Below are positions 40,772-48,586 of a stretch of 64,000 nt of DNA, in pieces. Within the stretch, counting starts at the first letter, position 1; each line of letters begins with the position of its first letter. The translations under genes were made by a program, and so were the position numbers. The DNA is from an uncultured Collinsella sp. (lineage in GTDB: Bacteria; Actinomycetota; Coriobacteriia; Coriobacteriales; Coriobacteriaceae): NCBI GenBank assembly GCA_900768795.1, contig CAAGEH010000010.1, forward strand, positions 1 through 64,000. Reading direction: 5' to 3'. The notes under the pieces are model-generated. The model was not told where the DNA came from, searched no databases, and saw nothing but the letters and a program-made list of their open reading frames with translations.

Positions 40772-43546
40772 ATGAAGCTCATCATCGCAGAGAAAAACGA
40801 CGCTGCGCGTCAGATCGCCGAGCGCCTTTCCGTCGGCAAACCCAAAAAGGACAAGGTGTATAACACGGCCATCTACCGCTTTGAGTGGGATGGCGAGGAG
40901 TGCGTAACGATCGGCCTTGCGGGCCATATCCTTGCGCCCGATTTCTGCGAATCGATTCTCTTCGACAAAAAGAACGGTTGGTACTCCGTTACCGAGGACG
41001 GCGAGGTACTTCCCGCCGATGTCCCCGACGGTCTCGCTCGTCCACCGTATGAGTCAAAGCGCAAGCCGTTTCTCGCCGACGGCATTTCCATCAAGGGATG
41101 GAAGCTCGAGAGCCTGCCGTACCTGACATGGGCTCCCATCGTCAAGATTCCGGCAGAGAAGGAGCTCATTCGCTCGCTCAAGAACTTGGCTAAAAAATCC
41201 GATTCCGTGATCATCGCCACGGACTTCGACCGCGAGGGCGAGCTTATCGGTTCGGATGCGCTCAACAAGGTGCGTGAGGTCGCACCTGATCTTCCCGTGA
41301 GCCGTGCCCAGTATTCGTCGTTTACCAAGGCGGAGATTCAGGGCGCATTCAACAATCTCACCACGCTTGACCAGAATCTTGCCGATGCGGGCGAGAGCCG
41401 TCAGCACATCGACCTTATTTGGGGCGCGGTGCTTACGCGTTACCTTACGCTCGCCAAGTTCGGCGGCTTTGGTAACGTGCGCTCAGCCGGCCGCGTTCAG
41501 ACTCCGACGCTTGCCCTCGTGGTCGAGCGTGAGCGTGAGCGTATGGCATTCGTCCCTGAGGATTATTGGCAGATTCAGGGCTTCGGTGCCGCGCAGGGTG
41601 CTGCCGAGGACGAGCGTTTCAAGATCAGCCACAAGACCGCGCGTTTCACCGATAAAGATGCTGCGGAGACCGCGTACGGGCATGTTAAGGATGCGACGAC
41701 CGGTACGGTGACCACCGTGACCAAACGCTCGCGCAGGCAGCAGCCGCCCACGCCGTTTTCGACCACGTCGCTTCAGGCGGCAGCGGCATCTATCGGTATT
41801 TCTCCTGCGCGCACCATGCGTATTGCAGAAGCGCTCTATATGGCGGGTCTTATCAGCTATCCGCGTGTCGACAACACGGTCTATCCGCGCACGCTCGATT
41901 TGGGCGGCGTCGTTAAGGACCTGTCCCATATCAACCCCGCGCTCGCTCCCGTCTGCAAAAAGGTTCTGGCCGGTCCGATGAAGCCCACGCGCGGCAAGGT
42001 CGAGACCACCGACCACCCGCCAATCTACCCGACGGGCGAGGGCAATCCGGCTTCGCTCGACGGCGGCCAGAAAAAGCTCTACGACCTTATTGCTCGTCGC
42101 TTCCTGGCGACGCTCATGGGTCCTGCGACTATCGAGAACACCAAGCTCGTTATCGATGTCGCCGGCGAGCCTTTCCAGGCTTCGGGTGATGTGCTGGTCG
42201 ATGCTGGCTTCCGCGAGGCGTACCCATACGGCCTCAAGCGCGATGAGCAGATGCCGCCGCTTTCCGAGGGCGATACCGTCGACGTTTCGGATATCAAGCT
42301 CGAGGCCAAGCAAACCGAGCCGCCCGCGCGCTATAGCCAGGGCAAGCTCGTCCAGGAGATGGAAAAGCGCGGCTTGGGCACCAAGTCTACGCGCGCGAGC
42401 ATCATCGAGCGCCTTTACACGGTGCGCTATCTCAAGAACGATCCGGTCGAGCCGAGTCAGCTGGGTATCGCCATCATCGATGCACTGACCGAATTCGCTC
42501 CGCGCATCACAAGCCCCGATATGACCTCTGAGCTCGATGGCGACATGACGCGCGTGGAGAAGGGCGAGGATACCGAAGAGCATGTCGTCATGCACTCACG
42601 TGCGCTGCTCGCTGGCGTGCTCGACGAGCTGCTCAAGCATACGCAGGAGCTGGGCGACGCGATCAGCGATGCCGTAACCGCGGACGCCAAGGTCGGTACG
42701 TGCCCCAAATGCGGCAAAGACCTGGTTATGAAGACGAGCGCCAAGACGCGCGGCAGCTTTATCGGTTGCATGGGATGGCCCGACTGCGATGTCACCTATC
42801 CTGTGCCGAGCGGCGTCAAGGTGAGCCCGCTTGAGGGCGAGGCCGCCGTGTGCCCCGAATGCGGAGCGCCGCGCATCAAATGCCAACCGTTCCGTCAAAA
42901 GGCGTATGAGATCTGCGTGAACCCCAAGTGCAAGACCAATTACGAGCCCGACCTTAAAGTAGGCGAGTGCAAGGTCTGTGCCGAGGCGGGTCGTCACGGC
43001 GATTTGATCGCGCACAAGTCAGAGAGGAGCGGCAAGCGCTTTATCCGCTGCACCAACTATGACGAGTGCGGCGTAAGCTATCCGCTGCCCGCGCGCGGCA
43101 AGCTCGAGGCAACGGGCGAGACCTGTCCCGAGTGCGGAGCGCCCATCGTTGTGGTCAATACCGCTCGCGGTCTGTGGCGTATCTGCGTGAACATGGATTG
43201 CCCGACCAAGGAAAAGAAGACCACGCGTGGGCGTGGGCGTGCGGCCAAAAAGACGACGACTAAGAAGTCTACGGCCAAGAAGACCGCGACGAAGAAGGCG
43301 ACAGCTGCCAAGAAGACCGCGACGAAGAAGTCGGCGTCTTCAAAGACGGCCGCTTCGGAAAAACCGGTTGAGACAAAGACTGCGGCTGTAAAGAAGGCGA
43401 CTTCCACGAAGCCGGCGACCACGAAGAAGGCGGCTACGACAAAGTCGACGACAGCCAAGAAAGCAACAGCAACAAAGAAAACCGCTACCGCTAAGAAAAC
43501 GACGGCAGTCAAGAAAACAGCTGCTAAGAAATCATCGGCCGAATAA
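40772..43546 (+). CDS. topA: DNA topoisomerase I with zinc fingers and lysine-rich tail
   Basis: Relaxes negatively supercoiled DNA; type IA. ATG 40772 follows AAAGGAGCCTCATC. 924 residues. The Toprim domain starts LIIAEKNDAARQIAERLS, unlike the usual bacterial VIVESPAKAKTI and close to the archaeal type. Other motifs: DFDREGELIG near 151, GRVQTPTLALV, and the catalytic Tyr363 in GLISYPRVDNT. Then come four C4 zinc ribbons (about 645-810; CPKCGKD, CPECGAP, CKVCAEA, CPECGAP). The last 110 residues are a Lys/Ala/Thr tail built from repeated AKKTATKK, resembling histone H1 and seen in several actinobacterial TopA proteins; it should bind DNA. Followed by a hairpin and metA. Confidence 0.96.
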   Translation: MKLIIAEKNDAARQIAERLSVGKPKKDKVYNTAIYRFEWDGEECVTIGLAGHILAPDFCESILFDKKNGWYSVTEDGEVLPADVPDGLARPPYESKRKPFLADGISIKGWKLESLPYLTWAPIVKIPAEKELIRSLKNLAKKSDSVIIATDFDREGELIGSDALNKVREVAPDLPVSRAQYSSFTKAEIQGAFNNLTTLDQNLADAGESRQHIDLIWGAVLTRYLTLAKFGGFGNVRSAGRVQTPTLALVVERERERMAFVPEDYWQIQGFGAAQGAAEDERFKISHKTARFTDKDAAETAYGHVKDATTGTVTTVTKRSRRQQPPTPFSTTSLQAAAASIGISPARTMRIAEALYMAGLISYPRVDNTVYPRTLDLGGVVKDLSHINPALAPVCKKVLAGPMKPTRGKVETTDHPPIYPTGEGNPASLDGGQKKLYDLIARRFLATLMGPATIENTKLVIDVAGEPFQASGDVLVDAGFREAYPYGLKRDEQMPPLSEGDTVDVSDIKLEAKQTEPPARYSQGKLVQEMEKRGLGTKSTRASIIERLYTVRYLKNDPVEPSQLGIAIIDALTEFAPRITSPDMTSELDGDMTRVEKGEDTEEHVVMHSRALLAGVLDELLKHTQELGDAISDAVTADAKVGTCPKCGKDLVMKTSAKTRGSFIGCMGWPDCDVTYPVPSGVKVSPLEGEAAVCPECGAPRIKCQPFRQKAYEICVNPKCKTNYEPDLKVGECKVCAEAGRHGDLIAHKSERSGKRFIRCTNYDECGVSYPLPARGKLEATGETCPECGAPIVVVNTARGLWRICVNMDCPTKEKKTTRGRGRAAKKTTTKKSTAKKTATKKATAAKKTATKKSASSKTAASEKPVETKTAAVKKATSTKPATTKKAATTKSTTAKKATATKKTATAKKTTAVKKTAAKKSSAE

Positions 43547-43562
43547 TCACGCCGAGCACCGT

Positions 43563-43611
43563 GCCGCCCATGTTGTGCCCCAAGGTTGGGTCCACGTGGG
43601 CGGCGTGTTTC
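43563..43611 (+). terminator. Terminator-like hairpin after topA
   Basis: GCCGCCCATGT (43563-43573) pairs with ACGTGGGCGGC (43594-43604) with one G-T pair, followed by gtgtttc. The T-run is short. Confidence 0.6.
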
Positions 43612-43673
43612 TTGACGCGCAGGTTTCTACGTGCAAATATGATGCTCTAACTGCAGAAATTAGGAGCAACAGC

Positions 43674-44594
43674 ATGCCTATTCGCATCCCCGACGCCCTC
43701 CCTGCCACTTCCGAGCTCGAGAGCGAAAACATATTCGTCATGACCGAGTATCGCGCGCTTCATCAGGACATCCGTCCTTTGCGCGTGCTCATCCTGAACC
43801 TCATGCCGACCAAAATCGCTACCGAGACGCAGATCATGCGCAAGCTCTCCAACACGCCGCTGCAGGTCGAGGTCGATTTGCTCCGCACAGCGAGCCACGA
43901 GGCGAGCCATGTGTCGGCGGGGCACCTCGAGATGTTCTACCGCACGTTCGAGGACATCGAGGATCTGCATTACGACGGGCTGATTATCACGGGCGCCCCC
44001 GTGGAACAGATGCCGTTTGAGGAAGTCGACTACTGGCCCGAGCTCTGCCGCATCATGGATTGGTCGACCACGCATGTGCACTCTACACTGCACATCTGCT
44101 GGGGAGCGCAGGCGGGTCTGTATCATCACTACGGCATTCAAAAGCACGCGTTGCCCAAAAAAGCTTCGGGCGTGTTCGAGCATAGGCTGATAAAGCCCAA
44201 GAGCCCGCTTGTGCGCGGGTTCGATGATCGTTTCTATGCCGTGCATTCGCGCAATACCGAGGTGCGTATCGAGGATGTCGAAGCAGAGCCCGAGCTCGAG
44301 ATTCTCGCGGTCTCCGACGAGGTCGGCCTCTATATCGTCAAGTCGGTCGATAGCAGGCGTTTCTTTGTGTTTGGACATCCTGAGTACGATCGCGATACGC
44401 TCAAGCTCGAGTACGAGCGCGACGTGAAGCGCGGGCTCGACCCCGAGATTCCGGCGCATTATTTTCCCCATGATGACCCTACCCAGCAGCCGCTTAACGT
44501 ATGGCGCAGTCAGGCTCAACTGCTCTACACCAATTGGCTTAACTACTATGTGTACCAGACCACGCCCTACGATTTGGGCCGTGCAGGGGAGTAA
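43674..44594 (+). CDS. metA: Homoserine O-acyltransferase MetA, predicted acetyl-CoA type
   Basis: First committed step of methionine synthesis from homoserine. ATG 43674 follows TAGGAGCAACAGC. 306 residues, a typical length. N-terminal MPIRIPDALPATSELESENIF, the catalytic Cys142 in HICWGAQAGLYHHYG, and VFGHPEYD with the histidine. The residue at position 111 is Glu (GAPVEQMPFEEV). In the MetA family Glu111 goes with acetyl-CoA use and Gly with succinyl-CoA, so the product is probably O-acetylhomoserine in spite of the family name succinyltransferase. It shares its substrate with homoserine kinase encoded at 6.7 kb. Confidence 0.95.
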   Translation: MPIRIPDALPATSELESENIFVMTEYRALHQDIRPLRVLILNLMPTKIATETQIMRKLSNTPLQVEVDLLRTASHEASHVSAGHLEMFYRTFEDIEDLHYDGLIITGAPVEQMPFEEVDYWPELCRIMDWSTTHVHSTLHICWGAQAGLYHHYGIQKHALPKKASGVFEHRLIKPKSPLVRGFDDRFYAVHSRNTEVRIEDVEAEPELEILAVSDEVGLYIVKSVDSRRFFVFGHPEYDRDTLKLEYERDVKRGLDPEIPAHYFPHDDPTQQPLNVWRSQAQLLYTNWLNYYVYQTTPYDLGRAGE

Positions 44595-44795
44595 GCGCGT
44601 AGCTTCCGGTCAGATGTATAGCCGTTGACTAAATGTACTTCAAACAGCTTCGGGACGAGGAGTTTTCTTCCGTTCTGCTCAACGTGCCTATTGCGTGGAA
44701 CTGTTGCTTAGCGCGTCTACGTTTTAAGTTTTGCGTTGCGTGATATGCCAGCCGGCTTGATTCATCGCTGCTCGGTTTCATCTCTGAGCGGGGCT

Positions 44796-45530
44796 TCATG
44801 CGGAGATAATGTAAGGGAGCGTGTGGTCGTGGGCGTCGGAAGGCACCCGCTCGAACCGCTGCTCTTCATAGGCGATACCTACGATCTTGCATGTCGGGGC
44901 CAGTGCGGGCAGGAAACGGTCGTAACATCCTCCGCCATAACCGAGGCGCATGCCGTCCGCATCAAAGGCGACGAGCGGTACGACTAAGGCGTCGAGTTCG
45001 TTTGCGGAAACAACGGGATAGCGCTCCCGGTCAAGTGCGTTGATGGAGATCGGGCGCGTGGGGCGCAGGATAAACGGAGCGTCTTGGCGCTCATTCGCAG
45101 CGACAAGTCTCATGCACATGCGCTGGCTGCACGATTCCACCTCATCCGAGGGCAGCATGCATGGATATGCCACGCGCCAGCCGGCTTGCTCTGCTGCGAT
45201 GGTGAATGCGGCGGGGTCTGCTTCGGACCCCATTGCGGCATAGACTCCAACGGTCTTTGCACGATCGAAACTGCGATGCTGGTCGGAGGGGCGGCTTTGC
45301 TGCGTGCTGGGAAGAATGCCGGACGACGAGCTCGATGTCGACAAGCTCGATGTCAGCACTGTATCGGAAGATGCATCAGAAGATGTATTGAAGGGATCAT
45401 CAAGAAGCTCCTGCTTGAGCTGACGACAGATCTCGGCCGACTTGTGCGCGCGTTCCTCAATGGGTAGGGCATCGCGTCGCGCGATAACGATATGCCGTAA
45501 GGCGCGCTTCTGCTCAGAGATATCTTCCAT
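44796..45530 (-). CDS. 5-formyltetrahydrofolate cyclo-ligase family protein
   Basis: Converts 5-formyl-THF to 5,10-methenyl-THF with ATP. The ATG at 45530 (MEDISEQKRALRHIVIARRDAL) is preferred, with GGAGGCGG upstream; a 60-residue open extension is rejected. 244 residues. N-terminal K-x-x-L-R-x3-x-x-R-D block, ATP-binding Arg/Lys patterns, and the C-terminal metal loop MRLGYGGGCYDRFL with Cys in place of the first Tyr of GGGYYDR. It is some 40 residues longer than usual because of a Ser-rich insert at about 50-90 (SSDASSDT, STSSSSSG). Gene stands alone, with a small gap to the metal ATPase locus. Confidence 0.9.
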   Translation of the reverse strand: MEDISEQKRALRHIVIARRDALPIEERAHKSAEICRQLKQELLDDPFNTSSDASSDTVLTSSLSTSSSSSGILPSTQQSRPSDQHRSFDRAKTVGVYAAMGSEADPAAFTIAAEQAGWRVAYPCMLPSDEVESCSQRMCMRLVAANERQDAPFILRPTRPISINALDRERYPVVSANELDALVVPLVAFDADGMRLGYGGGCYDRFLPALAPTCKIVGIAYEEQRFERVPSDAHDHTLPYIISA

Positions 45531-45723
45531 GTCCGCCTCCCTCGGGTATATTCCATTGTTGCGAATAGCGAGGAGGCTGACCAGTCCAAATGCATATTTC
45601 GAATGGTAATCGTGCACACAATAGCATGTGCGCAATCGTCGGGCGGTTTCATTCGATTTACGCGTCGCACCTGTCTGAACGAGAGCTTTAGACACCGGAA
45701 CCATCAACATCGAAATAAATTGT

Positions 45724-45742
45724 TAACCGAATCTAACGGTTA
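45724..45742. promoter_or_regulatory. Inverted repeat upstream of the metal ATPase locus
   Basis: TAACCG and CGGTTA are separated by 7 bases, about 100 bases before the small membrane-protein gene. A second TAACT/TTAGTT pair follows near 45751-45771. AT-rich palindromes of this type can bind DtxR/MntR-like metal regulators, but no box consensus is clear. Confidence 0.4.
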
Positions 45743-45845
45743 CCAGAGGCTAACTATGCTACATTTTAGTTGAAGCAACCGATGCCATGGCTCGGACGGC
45801 AATGCCCGTTAAGAGCACTTGGCTTTGACTCGAAAGGAATTATGC

Positions 45846-46103
45846 ATGATTAGCCTCAACAAAACCCACTCGCTGCTCGTCGCCGCCGGTGCCGTGCTCG
45901 GTGTCGTGGTTCCCAAAGTGCTTGCGAGCGAACCCGCTCATAAGCTGGCGGTCAACACGGTTGCGGCTGGCATGCGCGTCAAATCCGGTTACCAGGATAT
46001 CGTCGAGCAGGCAAAAGCCCAGGCTGACGATATCGTTTCCGAGGCGGAGTACCTCAACACCTCCGTTGAGACCCAGGTTGTAGACGGCGGCAAGGCAGAG
46101 TAG
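45846..46103 (+). CDS. Small membrane-anchored protein next to a P-type ATPase
   Basis: 85 residues, ATG 45846 after GAAAGGAATTATGC. One hydrophobic segment (about 9-26, SLLVAAGAVLGVVVPKVLA), then a helical, charged remainder (YQDIVEQAKAQADDIVSEAEYLN). It resembles a small family that I recall as DUF6110, which also occurs beside P-type metal ATPases; that name is from memory. Separated by 99 bases from the ATPase and on the same strand, so it is probably an accessory or regulatory subunit (inference). Confidence 0.75.
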   Translation: MISLNKTHSLLVAAGAVLGVVVPKVLASEPAHKLAVNTVAAGMRVKSGYQDIVEQAKAQADDIVSEAEYLNTSVETQVVDGGKAE

Positions 46104-46202
46104 GTGCACCTACACAACCTGTCATATGTGACGTGAGCGGCAGCTGTGAGCCTCGAGTCTCGCGGCTGCCTCATTTAGTGCGCAAAAGGAAGCCGATACC
46201 CT

Positions 46203-48311
46203 ATGCAATATACAATCCAGCACGAGTTGCCCGGGCGCTTGCGCGTGAAGCTTGCCGGCCGCGTTCCCGAGGCGGATGTCGATGCGCTCACGCGCGTGCT
46301 GCTTGCGAATCCCGTAATCGACACCGCAACGGTTTATCCCCGAACCGGGTCGGTTGCGGTGACGTTTGACGCGGTCGGCTCGGATACGCGCACGCGAGTC
46401 GAGAATGCCCTTGCAAGTGTTGACCGTGCTGCCGTGGATGACGCTCGTCGCGATTGCACGGTCGCGCTTGCGCCGCGCACCAACGGTTTGCTTTTAGATA
46501 TCGCTACGCTTCTGGGTGGCCATTTGGCGCGTCGTTGGTTCTTGCCGGCGCCGTTTTCGACCGTCTACACGATGTGGGGCTATCGCCACTTTTTCGCTGC
46601 GGCGCTTCGTTCTCTTGTCCACGGACGACTCGATGTGTCCGTGCTCGACGCGTCGGCTATCGGCATCTCGTTTCTCAAACGCGACTGGCGAACTGCCGCA
46701 TCTACGATGCTGTTGCTTAATCTGGGAGAGATACTCGAGGACTATACGCGCGCAAAGTCGCACAACCAGCTTATCTATTCGCTCCTTGACGTGCCCGACT
46801 ATGCACAGCTCATTCCCTGTGGTGATCCGCAGATTCGCGGTGCCGAGGAGCGGCGCATTGCCGCGAGCGACCTTAAGGCGGGCGACCTCATCGTGGTACG
46901 CACCGGCATGCCCGTGCCGGTTGATGGGACGGTCGAATGGGGCTGCGCCATGGTCAACCAGTCCACGCTCACGGGTGAGCCGCTTGCAATCGAGCGTTCG
47001 GTAGGAGACGATGTCTTTGCTGGCACGGCTGTTGAAGACGGTGAGGCGTACATACGCGTCAAGGCTGCTGCGACCGATACCAAGATTCGTTCGATCGTGA
47101 GCTTGGTCGAGCAGTCGGAGGCCCTCAAGGCCGAGACGCTCAATCGCCGCGAGCATATGGCAGATGCCGTCGTTCCTTGGAACTTCCTGCTTGCCGGCGC
47201 CGTATGGCTGCGCACGCGTAGCCTCGTGCGCACGAGCGCCGCGCTTATGGTCGATTATTCCTGCGCGCTCAAGTTGACGGGTGCTATCAGCGTGCTCACC
47301 GCCATGAGCCAGAGCGCGCAGGAAGGCTTTACCGTCAAGGGCTCCAAGCATTTCGAGGCGTTTTCCCAGGCAGATACCATTGTTTTTGATAAGACGGGTA
47401 CCTTGACGGCGGCGGCACCCAAGGTGTGCGATGTCCTGTCATTCGATGGGTGGGACCGTATCGAGGTCTTGCGTTTCTCAGCGTGTCTCGAGGAACATTT
47501 TCCGCATCCGGTGGCACGCGCTGTCGTCAACGCTGCTGCGCATGAGGGCCTCGAGCACCGCGAGCGTCATGCCGAGGTTGAATACCTGGTGGCGCATGGT
47601 ATCGCGAGCTCGCTTGACGGCAAGCGCTGCGTGATCGGTTCCGAGCATTTTGTTGCCGAAGACGAAGGCGTACTCATCGAGCCAAAGGTCGAGCAGCAGA
47701 TCGCCGAGCGCATGGACGGTATGTCCAAGCTATATCTTGCGGTCGACGGCAAGCTCGTGGGTGTCATCGGAATCGAGGACCCGCTGAAACCCGGCGTTCC
47801 CGAGGCGCTTTTGGACCTGCATCGCTTGGGCTTTGAACACATCGTGATGCTTACGGGCGATAACGAAAACGCCGCATGCCGAATTGCCGCGCAGGCGGGT
47901 ATCGATGAGTTCCGCGCCGATTTGCTGCCCGAGGAAAAGCACACGGTGATCGAGCAGATGCGCGCCGCAGGGCGTCACGTGGTTATGGTCGGTGACGGCG
48001 TCAACGACTCGCCGGCGCTTTCGGCAGCCGATGTGGGCGTGGCGATGGGGTCGGGTACGGCAATCGCCAAGGAGGTCGCCGACATCACGCTTACGGATGG
48101 AGACCTTGCTTCGCTTGTGGTGCTGAGGCGTTTGTCCATGGGTCTCGAAGAGCGCATGAACAAGTCGTTTATCGAGGTCATCGGACTTAATTCGCTCTTG
48201 CTTGCCACGGGAGTCGCCGGTGTTATCACACCGCAGGTAAGTTCGCTTATCCATAACGGTTCGACGGTTGCGCTGAGCGCGCGGAATGCTCGCCCCTATC
48301 AGGTGCGCTAG
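46203..48311 (+). CDS. Heavy-metal-type P-type ATPase with non-canonical CPx motif
   Basis: 702 residues, ATG 46203. The N-terminal 70 residues (YTIQHELPGRLRVKLAGRVP...) look like an HMA-type fold with no CxxC metal site. Ion pump motifs: LTGEP near 257, phosphorylated Asp396 in DKTGTLT, FPHPVARAVV (the HP motif of metal ATPases) near 435, and VGDGVNDSPALSAADVGVAMGSG near 597. The membrane metal site, CPC in classical P1B pumps, is Tyr352-Ser353-Cys354 in DYSCALKLT; the proline typical of P-type ATPases is absent. The metal is uncertain; export of Mn, Fe or Zn is plausible. The gene follows a small membrane protein gene. Confidence 0.92.
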   Translation: MQYTIQHELPGRLRVKLAGRVPEADVDALTRVLLANPVIDTATVYPRTGSVAVTFDAVGSDTRTRVENALASVDRAAVDDARRDCTVALAPRTNGLLLDIATLLGGHLARRWFLPAPFSTVYTMWGYRHFFAAALRSLVHGRLDVSVLDASAIGISFLKRDWRTAASTMLLLNLGEILEDYTRAKSHNQLIYSLLDVPDYAQLIPCGDPQIRGAEERRIAASDLKAGDLIVVRTGMPVPVDGTVEWGCAMVNQSTLTGEPLAIERSVGDDVFAGTAVEDGEAYIRVKAAATDTKIRSIVSLVEQSEALKAETLNRREHMADAVVPWNFLLAGAVWLRTRSLVRTSAALMVDYSCALKLTGAISVLTAMSQSAQEGFTVKGSKHFEAFSQADTIVFDKTGTLTAAAPKVCDVLSFDGWDRIEVLRFSACLEEHFPHPVARAVVNAAAHEGLEHRERHAEVEYLVAHGIASSLDGKRCVIGSEHFVAEDEGVLIEPKVEQQIAERMDGMSKLYLAVDGKLVGVIGIEDPLKPGVPEALLDLHRLGFEHIVMLTGDNENAACRIAAQAGIDEFRADLLPEEKHTVIEQMRAAGRHVVMVGDGVNDSPALSAADVGVAMGSGTAIAKEVADITLTDGDLASLVVLRRLSMGLEERMNKSFIEVIGLNSLLLATGVAGVITPQVSSLIHNGSTVALSARNARPYQVR

Positions 48312-48586
48312 GGGTTTATGACAGAGTCTTCTCGATAAGCATCGCGATGGGAGTCGCGATAGACGGGCGGGTATGTGCAGCGCGGCACTGCGCATACCTA
48401 TCATTTTTGTTTTGACGCGGGGACTGAGCTCAGAGAATGGTACGGCTGTTGTTGAACGGTTCGGGCTGAGGTGCCGGTGCGTTCTGCTTCTGGTTCTCCT
48501 CGACGGGATGCCCGCATTCAGTCAGGACAGAAACGGGCGGTATCGGCGATACGGGAGCCGCAGTTGGTGCAGTGCATGGCGCATCC

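Noticed and set aside
45531..45710. Longer N-terminus for the formyl-THF cyclo-ligase
   Set aside because: The MEDISEQKRALR start matches the family and has its own ribosome binding site; the extension has no matching features.
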